A stretch of DNA of 5,309 nt from Actinomycetota bacterium. Lineage in GTDB: Bacteria; Actinomycetota; Thermoleophilia; Solirubrobacterales; Solirubrobacteraceae. Both the position numbers and the translations under genes were made by a program. The DNA lies in the NCBI GenBank assembly GCA_009699915.1, contig WLNG01000117.1, positions 1-5,309 of the forward strand, read 5' to 3'. Numbering within the stretch: the first letter of the stretch is position 1; every line of letters starts with the position of its first letter. Of the stretch, positions 4,801-5,309 are shown piece by piece. Below the pieces are notes generated by a model. The model searched no databases, was not told the origin of the DNA, and saw only the letters and a list, made by a program, of their open reading frames with translations.

Positions 4801-5309
4801 TCAGGCGTGGCCGAAGCGCACGTCGGGCAGGATGCGGCGCAGCGGTGCCGGCAGCCACCAGGCCCGCGCGCCGAGCAGGCGCAGGAGGACCGGCATCAGC
4901 AGGAGCCGCACCAGGAAGGCGTCGAGCAGGACGGCGACACCGAGGATCACGCCCATCTCCTTCGGCGGCAGCGGGCCGGAGAGCGCGAAGGTGAAGAAGA
5001 CGGCGACCATCACGGCGGCGGCGGCGAAGATCACGCGCCCGCTGTGGGCCACCGATCCGACCATCGCCTCGCGGGCGTTGTGGGAGCGGTCCCAGTGTTC
5101 CTTCGCCGAGGAGAGCAGGAAGACCGTGTAGTCCATCGAGATCGCGAAGATCATCGCGAAGAAGAAGACCGCCACCATCACCGCCCCGGCGGCGAAGATC
5201 ACCCGCCCGGAGTGGGCGACCGCGCCGACCATCGCCTCGTGCGGGTCCCCCGAGCGCTCGTAGTGCTCCTTGGCCGAGGCCAGCAGGAAGACCGTGTAGT
5301 CCATGGCGA
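4801..5309 (-). CDS. MMPL/RND-family transporter, C-terminal end, with internal duplication (5' end outside window)
   Basis: The last 169 or so residues of a large proton-driven inner-membrane exporter of the MMPL group (RND superfamily), which in actinobacteria moves lipids or small hydrophobic compounds. The typical C-terminal order is visible: MDYTVFLL at the end of a membrane helix, a charged cytoplasmic loop (SAKEHWDRS...EAMVGSVAHSG), helix RVIFAAAAVMVAVFF, a short outer loop (SGPLPPKEMG), a final helix VILGVAVLLDAFLVRLLLMPVLL, then WWLP and a tail ending VRFGHA. The Asp-Tyr of MDY corresponds to the proton-relay pair described in MmpL3. Unusually, the MDYTVFLL-loop-helix block occurs twice in succession. 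The frame stays open to the right edge; the Met at 5302-5304 is internal (MDYTVF motif), not a start. Family assignment is firm; the transported substrate cannot be inferred. Confidence 0.9.
   Translation of the reverse strand, partial: AMDYTVFLLASAKEHYERSGDPHEAMVGAVAHSGRVIFAAGAVMVAVFFFAMIFAISMDYTVFLLSSAKEHWDRSHNAREAMVGSVAHSGRVIFAAAAVMVAVFFTFALSGPLPPKEMGVILGVAVLLDAFLVRLLLMPVLLRLLGARAWWLPAPLRRILPDVRFGHA
4993..5304 (-). repeat. Diverged in-frame tandem duplication, 168-base unit, in the MMPL gene
   Basis: Segments 4993-5136 and 5161-5304 (144 bases each, offset 168) align without gaps; by hand I count 118 of 144 identical bases and 39 of 48 identical residues. The 24 bases between them (5137-5160) encode FAMIFAIS, the sequence that normally precedes MDYTVFLL, so the unit is 56 codons. 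Only 5 bases are visible beyond the upstream copy (Ala codon, then a codon ending TC), compatible with another copy or with ordinary upstream sequence. Differences are spread along the copies, so they are not identical read duplicates. Confidence 0.88.

Noticed and set aside
4539..4994. 151-codon + strand open frame opposite the OsmC and MMPL genes
   Set aside because: It is low-complexity, Arg/Gly/Ala-rich sequence that crosses two well-supported genes on the other strand.
5302..5304. ATG at the right edge as the start of a short 167-residue membrane protein
   Set aside because: The frame remains open to the window edge, and this Met is part of the internal MDYTVFLL motif of MMPL transporters, so it is an internal residue.

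Overview
The window is very GC-rich, uses GTG starts freely and packs its genes with 4-base stop/start overlaps. Together with a lipB-lipA cluster, split acyl-CoA dehydrogenase genes and an MMPL exporter, this suggests a chromosomal segment of a high-GC actinobacterium. The MMPL C-terminus and the gene mix would fit a soil lineage such as the Thermoleophilia, but that placement is an impression and was not tested. I see no rRNA, tRNA, CRISPR, phage or insertion sequence. No stretch longer than about 85 bases lacks a gene.

Left part, + strand (1-1930): the 3' end of lipB (octanoyltransferase) overlaps lipA (lipoyl synthase). LipA overlaps a 156-residue alanine-rich membrane protein, which is followed after 2 bases by a 59-residue two-helix membrane protein. 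The first two genes make protein-bound lipoate for 2-oxoacid dehydrogenases and the glycine cleavage system. The two membrane proteins are unassigned. The larger one carries a stretch resembling the second transmembrane segment of rhomboid proteases but has no histidine at all, so it cannot be a standard rhomboid protease.

Middle part, + strand (1931-4373): a short intergenic region with a possible promoter, a hairpin and a strong ribosome binding site leads into two overlapping acyl-CoA dehydrogenase genes. Their active-site motifs are complementary: the first has the catalytic glutamate and the SEPGAGSD and WTTN flavin/substrate motifs, while the second has the R-x-x-FGR-x-IG-x-x-Q flavin motif and no catalytic base. 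That is the pattern of obligate alpha2beta2 heteromeric enzymes of the FadE26/FadE27 (ChsE4/ChsE5) type.

Right part, - strand (4377-5309): the C-terminal end of an MMPL/RND-type transporter enters from the right edge and is followed after 19 bases by an OsmC/YhfA-type protein, probably in one operon. This operon converges on the dehydrogenase operon with only 3 bases between stop codons. The MMPL end contains a diverged, in-frame 168-base tandem duplication of its conserved MDYTVFLL-loop-helix block. This is the most unusual feature of the window; it is either a real internal duplication or an assembly chimera.
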